DNA of 24,263 bases from a virus. Both the position numbers and the translations under genes were made by a program. Location: the IMG/VR virus record IMGVR_UViG_3300036466_000190, positions 1-24,263 of that record. One strand, given 5' to 3'. The notes beneath the pieces were generated by a model. The model had not been told where the DNA came from. It saw nothing but the letters and a program-made list of their open reading frames with translations, and did not search any database. Position 1 is the stretch's first letter. Each line of letters begins with the position of its first letter. Shown one piece after another: positions 1-6,207 of the stretch.

Positions 1-2
1 CT

Positions 3-494
3 GACTTTTATAGAATACTAGAAGAAACTGGACATATATACTTAATGACAAACTCTATCCACCTTGCAGAAATTCAAAAACAGATGGAAAAAGTAGGATT
101 TATTATAAATAATATTCTAGTAATGGTAAAAAACAATACTGTCACAAACCAACATTATATGAAAAATTGTGAGTTTACTATATTTGCAAGAAAAGGGGCG
201 AGTAAAGGATTAAATGATTTTGGTATTAATTCAGCCATATGTGTAGATATGCCAAGAGGTGAGAACAAAATACATGACACACAAAAACCACTACAATATG
301 TTAAAAAACTTATCGGTAACTCTACTAAAAAAGGCGATATAGTTGCTGACTTCTTTAGCGGAAGTGGAGTAGTGGCAAACGCTTGTATTGATTTGGGAGT
401 TGATTATATTTGTTGCGAGATAGACGAAGCTTATCATAAAAGATCAACAGAAAGAATACAAAAAGCAACTGGTAACGTAGGACTATTCGCATGA
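3..494 (+). CDS. DNA methyltransferase (N6-adenine/N4-cytosine type), 5'-truncated by the window edge
   Basis: This is the C-terminal part of a SAM-dependent DNA methyltransferase, which would methylate phage or host DNA, for example to protect against restriction. The frame is open from base 3 with no start required, so the gene begins to the left of the window; the Met codon at 45 is probably internal. Visible motifs are HDTQKP (motif X-like) followed by DFFSGSG (motif I, SAM binding) and a downstream CCEID acidic segment. The order X then I is that of beta-class enzymes, whose catalytic DPPY/SPPY motif would lie in the missing N-terminal part, so the target base cannot be judged. The stop overlaps the ATG of the next gene by 4 nt, indicating a rightward operon. 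Confidence 0.88.
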   Translation, partial: DFYRILEETGHIYLMTNSIHLAEIQKQMEKVGFIINNILVMVKNNTVTNQHYMKNCEFTIFARKGASKGLNDFGINSAICVDMPRGENKIHDTQKPLQYVKKLIGNSTKKGDIVADFFSGSGVVANACIDLGVDYICCEIDEAYHKRSTERIQKATGNVGLFA

Positions 495-697
495 AAAGAA
501 TACACTTAGAAATAAACATAAATCAAATCGTAGGCATAATCTTAGGTTGGTTAATAGTAAGATACCTATTTCCACTTTTTAACCACCTTGACCAATCTAC
601 GGTAGCGAGTATATCAACTGTTATATTTTTCGTAAGTAGTTATGCAAGAAGTTTTTTATTAAGATTATATTTTGAAAAAAGGAAACCCATGAAATAA
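491..697 (+). CDS. Small two-helix membrane protein, DUF7220-like
   Basis: A 68-residue protein with two predicted membrane segments (about residues 13-30 and 38-58) and a basic tail. The end of the second helix, SSYARSFLLRLYFEK, resembles the S-x-x-R-S-x-x-x-R-x-x-F-E signature I associate with the DUF7220 family of small phage membrane proteins; this is from memory, not a search. The ATG overlaps the stop of the methyltransferase (ATGA), so the two are probably translationally coupled. The function is unknown. Such proteins are common in phage accessory blocks near methyltransferases. Confidence 0.6.
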   Translation: MKRIHLEININQIVGIILGWLIVRYLFPLFNHLDQSTVASISTVIFFVSSYARSFLLRLYFEKRKPMK

Positions 698-708
698 AAA
701 GCAAAGCA

Positions 709-782
709 ATATCCCTCGCATAGTTTTACTCTATGTTCGTCTACTTTGAGGGGTATTTCTAAGCTTTACATGTAAGGTTTAG
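709..782 (+). other. Two consecutive RNA hairpins in an intergenic gap
   Basis: Hairpin A has a 9-bp outer stem, ATATCCCTC (709-717) with GAGGGGTAT (748-756), with one G-U pair. It encloses an inner CATAG/CTATG stem with a 7-nt loop. Hairpin B (759-782) is a nearly perfect dyad around TTACATGTAA; all 12 base pairs form if two G-U pairs are allowed. No T-run follows either hairpin on the + strand, so neither is a classic rho-independent terminator. They sit just before the ribosome site of the 45-aa gene and could form a processed or regulatory 5' leader, or hairpin B could be a protein-binding operator. Confidence 0.5.
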
Positions 783-802
783 GAATATTATAAGGAGTTA
801 AA

Positions 803-940
803 ATGCTATACAGAAATATAAATACAAATAAACTAATAGAGTTTATAGAAATTAGAGATGGTTATGTTTGGTTTAGAGTTGATGGTGTTGTAGATTGTAT
901 TGATGTTGATACTTTTGATATTATTTATGAGTTGATATAA
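803..940 (+). CDS. 45-residue small phage protein of unknown function
   Basis: A short ORF starting with ATG and preceded by the strong ribosome site AAGGAG (7 nt upstream). The protein begins MLYRNINTNKLIEF and is acidic, with alternating hydrophobic residues (DGYVWFRVDGVVDCIDVD) that suggest a small beta-hairpin domain. There is no recognisable family, signal peptide or membrane segment. It follows the tandem hairpins at 709-782 and is closed by a GC-rich hairpin 4 nt after its stop. That isolation between structured elements, together with the good ribosome site, argues for a real independently controlled small gene. Confidence 0.55.
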   Translation: MLYRNINTNKLIEFIEIRDGYVWFRVDGVVDCIDVDTFDIIYELI

Positions 941-943
941 AAA

Positions 944-965
944 AGCCCCTCGCTGCAAAGGGGCT
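944..965. terminator. GC-rich terminator hairpin, better oriented for leftward transcription
   Basis: A perfect 7-bp stem, AGCCCCT / AGGGGCT, with an 8-nt loop. On the + strand it is followed by only AAATTCT, a weak U-tract. On the - strand it is followed by a run of six T. It may end the 803-940 transcript weakly, but it looks more like a stop for leftward transcripts entering from the right. Confidence 0.6.
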
Positions 966-1058
966 AAATTCTAAAGGAGTAATTTTGTGACCTTAAGTTT
1001 ATCAAGGATATATAATTATATCTAATCTTAAAATAAAAAGCAACTATACCTTCAATAA

Positions 1059-1087
1059 TTGTATATTAATTTCTTTTATGTTATACT
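1059..1087 (+). promoter_or_regulatory. Sigma70-type promoter with extended -10
   Basis: TTGTAT (1059-1064, a partial match to TTGACA), a 17-nt spacer, then TG-T-TATACT (extended -10, hexamer 1082-1087). The expected transcription start is about 1094-1095, immediately at the foot of the long stem that begins at 1096. The promoter would drive the structured leader and the HNH/Rep/Cys-rich genes. This is inferred from the motifs only. Confidence 0.5.
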
Positions 1088-1095
1088 ATATAGAT

Positions 1096-1179
1096 TTCTT
1101 AACAGAGAGTAGTATAGGACTCCTACACGCCTTGTACCTACTCTTTGTTAAGGATTCAATGAGTACAGAAAGTGTAGGA
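1096..1179 (+). ncRNA. Candidate structured leader or small RNA with possible pseudoknot
   Basis: Arm 1096-1112 pairs with 1138-1154 over 17 bp when G-U pairs are allowed; the core is a 15-bp inverted repeat, CTTAACAGAGAGTAG with CTACTCTTTGTTAAG. The 25-nt loop contains TCCTACAC (1121-1128), which is exactly complementary to GTGTAGGA at 1172-1179 downstream of the stem, so an H-type pseudoknot is possible. The loop also holds the small dyad TAGGACTCCTA. A promoter-like sequence places the transcript start right at the foot of the stem. I do not recognise it as a known RNA family. It could instead be a hairpin origin for the nearby HUH Rep protein. Confidence 0.4.
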
Positions 1180-1222
1180 ACTTCTAGTAACTCCCTTAAA
1201 TTTATTAGCCTGATTGCGTATT

Positions 1223-1858
1223 ATGAAAACATTTAAAAAATGTTCTTGTTGCCATAAACAAAAACATACATCTATGTTTAGATATAGAAAAGTTGCTAAA
1301 GATAAGCTAATGAGTCTTTGTGTTGAGTGTGAAAGATTAAAATGCAAAGAGTATGAAAGAACTAAAGTTGGTGTAATTAGCACTATATATCGCTCACAAA
1401 AAGCTAGTTCAAAAAAAAGGAAAATGCCACCTCCGTCATATTCTTATTTGTTTCTCAAAGATTTTCTTATTGATGATTTATTATTCAATTTTCTTTATAA
1501 TAATTGGGTAAATAGTGGGTATGAAACACTTTTAAAGCCATCTATTGATAGGCTTGATGATTTATTGCCTTATACTCTAAATAATATTAGATTAACTACA
1601 TGGGGAATTAATAAGAAAAAATACAATACTGATAGAACACAAGGAATTGATAAACAGCAAAATAAGGCAGTTGTTCAATTTGATACTTACGGAAACAAAA
1701 TAAATGAGTTTTTTTCTGCATCTGAAGCAAACCGTAAAACTGGTATTTCTCGTCCTGATATTTCCGTGTGTTGCACTAAATTTGTTAGAAAGTCTGGTTA
1801 TTATTGGAGGTTTAAGTCAGAAGTAAAACAATCTACAAAGATTTCTATTGAGTCATAA
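1223..1858 (+). CDS. HNH-type homing endonuclease with N-terminal zinc ribbon and NUMOD1-like tail
   Basis: A 211-residue protein from the ATG at 1223; a TTG 9 nt earlier is in frame but not needed. An N-terminal zinc-ribbon-like region has CSCC (residues 7-10) and CVEC (33-36). The centre carries KPSIDRLDD followed by YTLNNIRLTTW (about 105-127), the pattern of phage HNH nucleases of the 'PSIDRID...G-Y-x-x-x-N-I/V-R' type. Residues about 147-197 (VVQFDTYGNKINEF, then SASEANRKTGIS, ending YYWRF) match a NUMOD1 DNA-binding module. Such proteins are usually free-standing homing endonucleases that cut DNA and promote their own spread. No clear Shine-Dalgarno precedes the start, so translation may depend on the structured leader. 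It overlaps the next ORF. Confidence 0.72.
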   Translation: MKTFKKCSCCHKQKHTSMFRYRKVAKDKLMSLCVECERLKCKEYERTKVGVISTIYRSQKASSKKRKMPPPSYSYLFLKDFLIDDLLFNFLYNNWVNSGYETLLKPSIDRLDDLLPYTLNNIRLTTWGINKKKYNTDRTQGIDKQQNKAVVQFDTYGNKINEFFSASEANRKTGISRPDISVCCTKFVRKSGYYWRFKSEVKQSTKISIES

Positions 1859-2630
1859 AATACATTATTCTAGGCTAGATAATATAAAAAGGTCTAATGC
1901 AAGGAAACGGCACGATTATTGGTCACTATACGACAAGTATAAAGATAGAGATAAACTAATGATTACATTTACTCATCTTGAAACTGATCCTTATAAAAAA
2001 ATGGAGATAATGATTAAGATAAAAAATTATATATCTAGCCTTATCAGAAACACAAGAACTGATAATATTGCATTTTTTAGTAATATTGAACTTGGAAAAG
2101 ATTATTTATCTCCTCACATACATTGTCAATTTTTTTATACTGACTATAATCAACTAATAAAAATTAGAGATAAAGTATTTTATAAATTTGGTTTATTCTC
2201 TGAATTTTCGCATACTACTATTCCTACATGTAAAGATGTAGTTTATAATTACTGCATTAAAGACTATTCTAAAAGTAAAACAGATATAGAGTTGTTGTAT
2301 TTAGATGAGTTTAAAAGGATGTATAGAGCTAAATTAGGCAAGAACATAAGGTTTATGTCTATGAGTAAAGATAAGTATACTAAAGCTATTTATCGTAAGG
2401 CGTATAGTAAAGGAATTAAGAGGGAGAATGTAGATTTTTTAATAACAAATTGTATAATTAATGAATATATAGAATTAGTTGATTGTAGACTTTGTTGTTA
2501 TTTAATACACATTTTAGGCATATATATAGAACAAGAAAAAACTAAAGTTTTGTTTTGTTTTTTGATAGAAAGTGATAGCCAATTCCATTTCAAAAAACTA
2601 TTTGATTTATGGGTTACTGGCTATCTTTAG
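1848..2630 (+). CDS. HUH-type rolling-circle replication initiator (Rep-like)
   Basis: A 260-residue protein with three motifs in the order of HUH endonucleases: LMITFTH (37-43, motif 1), SPHIHCQFF (88-96, with the metal-binding His90-x-His92), and VVYNYCIKDY (131-140), where Tyr135 and Lys138 fit the Y-x-x-K catalytic motif. Glu81 in ELG just before the HUH may be a further metal ligand. Rep proteins nick one strand at an origin and start rolling-circle replication of plasmids, ssDNA phages and some dsDNA phages. The TTG start lacks a good ribosome site and overlaps the HNH gene by 11 nt, so the N-terminus is uncertain, but motif 1 must lie within the protein. It could also be a relaxase or transposase of the same fold. 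The last 70 residues are not recognised. Confidence 0.6.
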   Translation: MSHKIHYSRLDNIKRSNARKRHDYWSLYDKYKDRDKLMITFTHLETDPYKKMEIMIKIKNYISSLIRNTRTDNIAFFSNIELGKDYLSPHIHCQFFYTDYNQLIKIRDKVFYKFGLFSEFSHTTIPTCKDVVYNYCIKDYSKSKTDIELLYLDEFKRMYRAKLGKNIRFMSMSKDKYTKAIYRKAYSKGIKRENVDFLITNCIINEYIELVDCRLCCYLIHILGIYIEQEKTKVLFCFLIESDSQFHFKKLFDLWVTGYL

Positions 2631-2686
2631 TAAAGGTGTCGTGAAAAATTAATTATAGCTAAAAATAAATTAAAAAAGGATATGTT

Positions 2687-2995
2687 ATGAGTTTGTTTCC
2701 AGAAATTGATAATGAAATTGAAGATATAAAAAAGATAGAGCTTGAAAAAATTAAAGAACTTAAAAGCAAATCAATTCCTTATGTCCCATCTAATGGCACA
2801 GATGGCATGATGTTTGAAAGTACTTTTTGTTCTACTTGTAGCAAAGATGATTCAGATAAAAATATCTTTTGTAAATATCTTGGTGAATTGATTAGCGGTG
2901 ATAATTGTAGTGAAATAATTAGATATAAAAGTAAAATAATGTGTTTAAAGCATGATGATTTTAATATTAAAAGTTATTTAGGAGTTGAATTATGA
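2687..2995 (+). CDS. Cys-rich small phage protein
   Basis: A 102-residue protein starting at an ATG with an AAAAAGGA ribosome site. After a charged helical N-terminus (about residues 1-30) comes GTDGMMFES, then FCSTCSKDD, FCKYLGEL and a final CLKHD. This resembles a putative zinc-binding phage family that I know by the pattern 'GTEG-x-x-F...FC-x-x-C-x-H/K-D...C-x-I-L...C-x-x-F'. The function is unknown. The two C-x-x-C-like pairs suggest metal binding. Its stop overlaps the next ORF (ATGA). Confidence 0.6.
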   Translation: MSLFPEIDNEIEDIKKIELEKIKELKSKSIPYVPSNGTDGMMFESTFCSTCSKDDSDKNIFCKYLGELISGDNCSEIIRYKSKIMCLKHDDFNIKSYLGVEL

Positions 2996-3231
2996 ATTTA
3001 TATATTTTAGATTTTAGAAGTATTTTAAAAGTTTTGTTTTTAATTCAAGTTTTAAGGGGTATTCCACCCCCTAAATTTTTATTTCTCTCATTTTCTTTGA
3101 TAATCTTTCTGCTCTGTTTTCGCTATCTTTCCCATCTCTCATATCTGCTTCGTGCATTTGCCGATACCAAAGGCTGTCTAGCATTTCGATTGAAGCCATT
3201 TCATAATCACCATCTTTTATGTATTGAATAG
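2992..3231 (+). CDS. Doubtful hydrophobic ORF running into the terminator and antisense to the lysozyme
   Basis: The start is well formed: GGAG 8 nt upstream and an ATGA overlap with the Cys-rich gene. Only the first 22 or so codons (MNLYILDFRSILKVLFLIQV, hydrophobic) precede the hairpin at 3055-3072. The rest is antisense to the lysozyme coding sequence and looks like a shadow frame. The likeliest reading is either the remnant of a gene cut off at a module boundary, or a spurious extension. Product length and function cannot be assigned. Confidence 0.25.
   Translation: MNLYILDFRSILKVLFLIQVLRGIPPPKFLFLSFSLIIFLLCFRYLSHLSYLLRAFADTKGCLAFRLKPFHNHHLLCIE
3055..3072. terminator. Bidirectional terminator between convergent gene blocks
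   Basis: The inverted repeat AGGGG (3055-3059) / CCCCT (3068-3072) has an 8-nt loop and flanking A/T pairs. A T-rich tract follows on the + strand (AAATTTTTATTTCTC). On the - strand it directly overlaps the lysozyme stop codon. The position, between the end of the rightward block and the end of the leftward late operon, fits termination of both. Confidence 0.65.
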
Positions 3232-3502
3232 TATTTTTAAACTTCATAAATCTAGGAACTCCCATTTGATACGCCATTTCATAAACTATATCTTGCACTT
3301 CTGTTGGTTTTTCAGCTAACCACTCTAGTTTATTGTTTACTTCGTGCTTAAAAGCTTTTAGTCTAAATTCTGCTAATAGTTGTCCTTCTTTTTTATTTAG
3401 TGGTAGTTTAGTTCCATATCCGATAGTTAAATATCCTTCTGTATCAGTATATGGCATACCATCAAAACCTTCACTTGCTTTTATGTTTTCAATTAAACTC
3501 AT
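3071..3502 (-). CDS. Endolysin, T4-type lysozyme (glycoside hydrolase 24)
   Basis: A 143-residue muramidase that would cut the peptidoglycan glycan strand at the end of infection. The catalytic triad is visible with the same numbering as T4 lysozyme: Glu11 (ASEGF), Asp20 (YTDTEG) and Thr26 (LTIGYGT). The C-terminal helical half ends in basic residues. There is no signal peptide or SAR-like N-terminus, so export needs a holin; a holin-like gene lies two genes upstream. The ATG overlaps the stop of the coiled-coil/TM protein (TAATG), implying coupled translation. It is the last gene of the leftward operon. Confidence 0.93.
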   Translation of the reverse strand: MSLIENIKASEGFDGMPYTDTEGYLTIGYGTKLPLNKKEGQLLAEFRLKAFKHEVNNKLEWLAEKPTEVQDIVYEMAYQMGVPRFMKFKNTIQYIKDGDYEMASIEMLDSLWYRQMHEADMRDGKDSENRAERLSKKMREIKI

Positions 3503-3852
3503 TACATTAATCCTATAAATTTTAATATTGGGTGTCTAAAGTCTGATATTAAAATAACTACTACACCAACTGCTGCAAATACATATATTTTAGGGTTAGC
3601 TGATACTTTACTCCAGAAACTAAGCCCTTTAAGTGCATCGCCATACGAATTAAGCCTTTTTTCATGCTCTTTAATTAAATGATTTCTCTCACTAACTTCA
3701 TGGTCTATTCTGTCGTTTAACTCTTTTCTAACTGCATTAACTTCGACAACTACTGTCTTAAGTTCGCTTAATTCATCTCTCATTTTGTCAATCGAACTTG
3801 ACTGCGTTTTAATTGCATCTGCCAATAAAGTTATCTCCATTAATTCAGCCAT
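3502..3852 (-). CDS. Coiled-coil protein with C-terminal membrane anchor, holin-associated (XhlA-like architecture)
   Basis: A 116-residue protein. Residues about 10-70 are a charged, heptad-rich coiled coil, and residues about 88-106 (YVFAAVGVVVILI) form one membrane helix close to the C-terminus. That layout resembles XhlA/haemolysin-type lysis accessory proteins, but I see no diagnostic sequence motif, so the assignment rests on architecture and position in the lysis cassette. An Rz-like spanin role is less likely, because those have the membrane anchor at the N-terminus. It sits between the holin and endolysin genes and overlaps the endolysin start by 1 nt. Confidence 0.5.
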   Translation of the reverse strand: MAELMEITLLADAIKTQSSSIDKMRDELSELKTVVVEVNAVRKELNDRIDHEVSERNHLIKEHEKRLNSYGDALKGLSFWSKVSANPKIYVFAAVGVVVILISDFRHPILKFIGLM

Positions 3853-3867
3853 CTATTTACCTTTATA

Positions 3868-4311
3868 TTACTTTTCGTTTTGCTTCCACAGTTGTACTGC
3901 TTTTTCTATACTTCTACCACTTATATACCCACCTATACCTAGTTTAAGCACTGCCCACATATCTTCTGTTATAGGCTTTACTGGTAGTGTAGTATCAAAT
4001 AAGACTTGAATATAAGGAGATATAATATACTCATTAGCTATTATGAAACCAAATAGTAACATAAGCATAGGACGCCAATTTCTCTGTAAACTACTGCCAC
4101 CCATCTCAGTTATAATTACATCTTTCTTAGCTTGTATAACTTCTGACATAGCCTTTATAAGTGTAGTTTTTAACTCGTTTCTTACTTGCTCTAATAAGTT
4201 TTTAGCTTTCAGTCTTTCATCATCAGATGTAAATATCTTGTCAATCGTATTGCCTACACTATCTACTACTTTGTCTACCCCAGTTTCAATAAGTCCACTA
4301 AACCAACTCAT
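3868..4311 (-). CDS. Holin of the three-transmembrane phage/GTA type
   Basis: A 147-residue protein. The N-terminal half is amphipathic and helical; the C-terminal half has hydrophobic segments at about 83-93 and 95-107 and a weaker one around 124-132. The pattern SLQRNWRPMLMLLFG, followed later by MWAVLKLGIGGYISGRSIEKA, is characteristic of the GTA_holin_3TM / DUF3154 family. Holins make holes in the inner membrane that release endolysin and time lysis. The ATG overlaps the upstream membrane protein stop by 4 nt. Family recognition is by eye but the motif is distinctive. Confidence 0.82.
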   Translation of the reverse strand: MSWFSGLIETGVDKVVDSVGNTIDKIFTSDDERLKAKNLLEQVRNELKTTLIKAMSEVIQAKKDVIITEMGGSSLQRNWRPMLMLLFGFIIANEYIISPYIQVLFDTTLPVKPITEDMWAVLKLGIGGYISGRSIEKAVQLWKQNEK

Positions 4312-4556
4312 GACAATATCTCAATAACATACAAGACAATAGGAACTATCGCAGTAGCTATTGCATCCATCTTGTCTGAGGTGTGATTAGGATAGTACTC
4401 GTCATATACCTCTTTACCTATTGCTATCACTATGACAACTAATACTGCTAGTGTTGGGCTATACAAAGCTATAAAATTATAAGCTATAAGTCCATATAAC
4501 ATATGATAAGCCTTGTCTTTTGGTAAACTGTTTAGTATGTTAAATATCTTTTCCAT
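4308..4556 (-). CDS. Small VanZ/DUF2279-like membrane protein of the lysis cassette
   Basis: An 82-residue protein with three predicted membrane segments (about 18-30, 34-47 and 65-80). The pattern DKAYHMLYGL, KEVYDEY and SDKMDAIATA resembles small VanZ/DUF2279-like proteins (D-K-x-x-H...G, K-E-x-x-D, D-x-x-D/A). These occur in phage lysis regions, sometimes annotated as putative holins. A second holin or antiholin role is possible but unproven. It overlaps the holin gene by 4 nt and starts 2 nt after the stop of the upstream gene, so it is part of the same operon. Confidence 0.6.
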   Translation of the reverse strand: MEKIFNILNSLPKDKAYHMLYGLIAYNFIALYSPTLAVLVVIVIAIGKEVYDEYYPNHTSDKMDAIATAIVPIVLYVIEILS

Positions 4557-4558
4557 TA

Positions 4559-4957
4559 CTAATATCCTATTTCTGCTTTAAGTCCATATCCTATTGCTAA
4601 GCACTCAGTTACATAAGTTTCATACGCTATTCTTTTTCCATCGCTTTCATCTCTTTTGCTCATAGCTATTTCATCTGCAAGGCTATATTTTTTTGCTATT
4701 TCCTTTGCAACTACTTCTCTAATTCTGTTTAGTTGTGTTGAGTCTGTGACGAGTGACTTAAACTCTTCTTGTGCTATTTCTTCGCATAAGATTCTTGCAT
4801 CTTGACTAGCGATAACTTCATCTATAGCAACTTCTTCTCCTGCTAAACTAACAACACTCACATTGAAGTGATTGACTTTTACATCTTCGCTCCCACCTCT
4901 AAATTCTAAAACCGTATCCTCTGTGCTGACTTTTTCAAACTTTATGTATTTAAACAT
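4559..4957 (-). CDS. Uncharacterised acidic protein immediately downstream of the DGR reverse transcriptase
   Basis: A 132-residue soluble protein. The N-terminal half is beta-rich (MFKYIKFEKVSTEDTVLEF) and the C-terminal half helical and charged (IREVVAKEIAKKY and onward). It has a strong ribosome site, AAAAGGAG, before its ATG, and its start overlaps the last 16 nt of the reverse transcriptase gene. I do not recognise a family. It is the first gene after the DGR and the last before the lysis genes, so it could be a tail-fibre assembly or tip accessory protein, or DGR-associated. Position is the only support for either. Confidence 0.6.
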   Translation of the reverse strand: MFKYIKFEKVSTEDTVLEFRGGSEDVKVNHFNVSVVSLAGEEVAIDEVIASQDARILCEEIAQEEFKSLVTDSTQLNRIREVVAKEIAKKYSLADEIAMSKRDESDGKRIAYETYVTECLAIGYGLKAEIGY

Positions 4958-6207
4958 GTTTGACTCCTTTTTGGTAATTTTTTTAAAATTTTATTCACGT
5001 TCAATAATCTTTTATAGTATTTAATCGTGCCAGTATTCTTAGCATGACCTATTAAAGAAATTATTGAATGAACTTTTGACTTTTTTATGGCTTTTTTCAT
5101 TTTGTAAATACTATGTTTTCTCACAAATTTTATACTCTTCCATGTTCGGTAGCCTACAAAATTTATACCTCTTTTTATTTTTTGTATATGCCAATGACTC
5201 AATTCAATATTTAAGTTATCTTGTACGAATTTTTCACATTTTTCTTTTGCATTTTTTGCTTCGTCTAAAGTTAATCCAATCAATATAAAATCATCCACAT
5301 ATCTCACATAACTTTTTGATTTCAATTCTCTTTTTATAAAGTGATCTAGCGGATTAAGATAAATTAGTGCATAAATTTGAGATAGTAAGTTCCCAATAGG
5401 AATTCCTTTATCTTCATTCATTTCTGCAAATTCGCACATGATGTCTAAAAATCTTTTATCTTTAATCTTTTTCTCAAATAGTTTTCTCAAAATTGTTCTA
5501 TCAATTGAATAAAAAAACTTTCGTATATCGAGCTTTACAAAATACAAGTCACCACTATATTTTCTCATCTCATTTTGCGTATAAACACTAGCTTTATGAG
5601 TGCCTCCACCTTTTCTACAAGCATATGATGTATCAATAAACGTATTGTCAAATATCGCATAAATAGTTCTATAGATAGCGTGTTGTACCACCAAATCTCT
5701 AAAAGATGGTGCATTTATTAGCCTTTTTTTAGGCTCATATACATAAAATTGAGAATAAGGTCTTGGTCTATATGTTTCACTATGCAATTCATCATAAAGA
5801 GATTGAATTTCTGCTCCTAGATTTATCTCAAATTTCAAAGTAGCTCTTTTTGTTCTTTTCCCTTTTCTTGCATCCAAAAATGCTTCGTAAAGATTTTCTA
5901 AAGTAAAAGCTTTTTCAAATAAAAAGCCTATTCTTTTGGTTGATTTAATCTGATTTTCAACATTTAAGTTACTCAAAAGATTTTTATCATTTTTGATTTC
6001 GGTTATACCAGGACAATATACCCCTCTGTTCCCAATCTCACCATTTGATGTTTTAGGCTTGGATACACAGTCACGACCACCCGTATTGTTATTCGAGTTA
6101 GTACGATTATTGTTCAAATTCATATTGAAGACACCAGCATTAGAAGTATTACTCCAATTGCCTCCACATTGACAAGCTTTCATATTGCTATATTGCCCTT
6201 TGTTCAT
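4942..6207 (-). CDS. DGR reverse transcriptase with the template repeat encoded in its 5' end
   Basis: A 421-residue ORF. Residues about 92-360 are a group II intron-related reverse transcriptase: FVKLDIRKFF (Asp227, first catalytic Asp), IGNLLSQ (271-277; DGR enzymes have I/L-G-x-x-x-S-Q where other RTs have Q-G-x-x-x-S-P), YVDD (303-306, catalytic Asp pair) and FVGY (350-353). The enzyme copies the TR RNA into cDNA with errors at adenines; the cDNA then replaces the VR in the target gene. It acts with Avd, encoded just upstream. The ATG at 6207 overlaps the avd stop (TAATG), suggesting coupling. Residues about 10-46 are the translation of the TR, so the native enzyme either carries a roughly 90-residue extension or starts at a non-ATG codon inside (for example TTG at 5976, without a visible ribosome site). 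All catalytic residues seen are intact. Confidence 0.95.
   Translation of the reverse strand: MNKGQYSNMKACQCGGNWSNTSNAGVFNMNLNNNRTNSNNNTGGRDCVSKPKTSNGEIGNRGVYCPGITEIKNDKNLLSNLNVENQIKSTKRIGFLFEKAFTLENLYEAFLDARKGKRTKRATLKFEINLGAEIQSLYDELHSETYRPRPYSQFYVYEPKKRLINAPSFRDLVVQHAIYRTIYAIFDNTFIDTSYACRKGGGTHKASVYTQNEMRKYSGDLYFVKLDIRKFFYSIDRTILRKLFEKKIKDKRFLDIMCEFAEMNEDKGIPIGNLLSQIYALIYLNPLDHFIKRELKSKSYVRYVDDFILIGLTLDEAKNAKEKCEKFVQDNLNIELSHWHIQKIKRGINFVGYRTWKSIKFVRKHSIYKMKKAIKKSKVHSIISLIGHAKNTGTIKYYKRLLNVNKILKKLPKRSQTCLNT
6069..6180 (-). repeat. DGR template repeat (TR)
   Basis: A 112-bp segment matching the VR at 6640-6751 with a constant offset of 571 bp and no gaps. On the coding (-) strand, 14 positions differ (6071, 6087, 6090, 6092, 6102, 6108, 6119, 6120, 6126, 6141, 6153, 6170, 6178, 6179) and every one is A in the TR. 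It holds 36 adenines, many in AAY (Asn) codons (NNNRTNSNNN in translation), the usual TR design that lets A-mutagenesis reach many amino acids while avoiding stop codons. It lies between avd and the conserved RT domain, inside the RT ORF and in the same frame as the VR. Confidence 0.95.

Noticed and set aside
709-782. Possible tRNA, because one stem has a 7-nt loop resembling an anticodon arm
   Set aside because: There is no D arm, no T arm with a TTC motif and no acceptor of proper length; the outer stem pairs directly around the inner one.
987-1025. A 12-codon GTG-start ORF after AAAGGAG, possible leader peptide
   Set aside because: The ribosome site is good, but the ORF is extremely short, is not followed by an attenuator, and ends before the promoter at 1059, so it has no obvious target.
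1156-1383. Leftward 75-aa ORF opposite the HNH gene
   Set aside because: It is antisense to a gene with recognisable domains and has no ribosome site or family resemblance.
2574-2625. GATAGCCA / TGGCTATC inverted repeat near the end of the Rep-like gene, as a terminator
   Set aside because: The arms are 36 nt apart, lie inside coding sequence and are not followed by a T-run.
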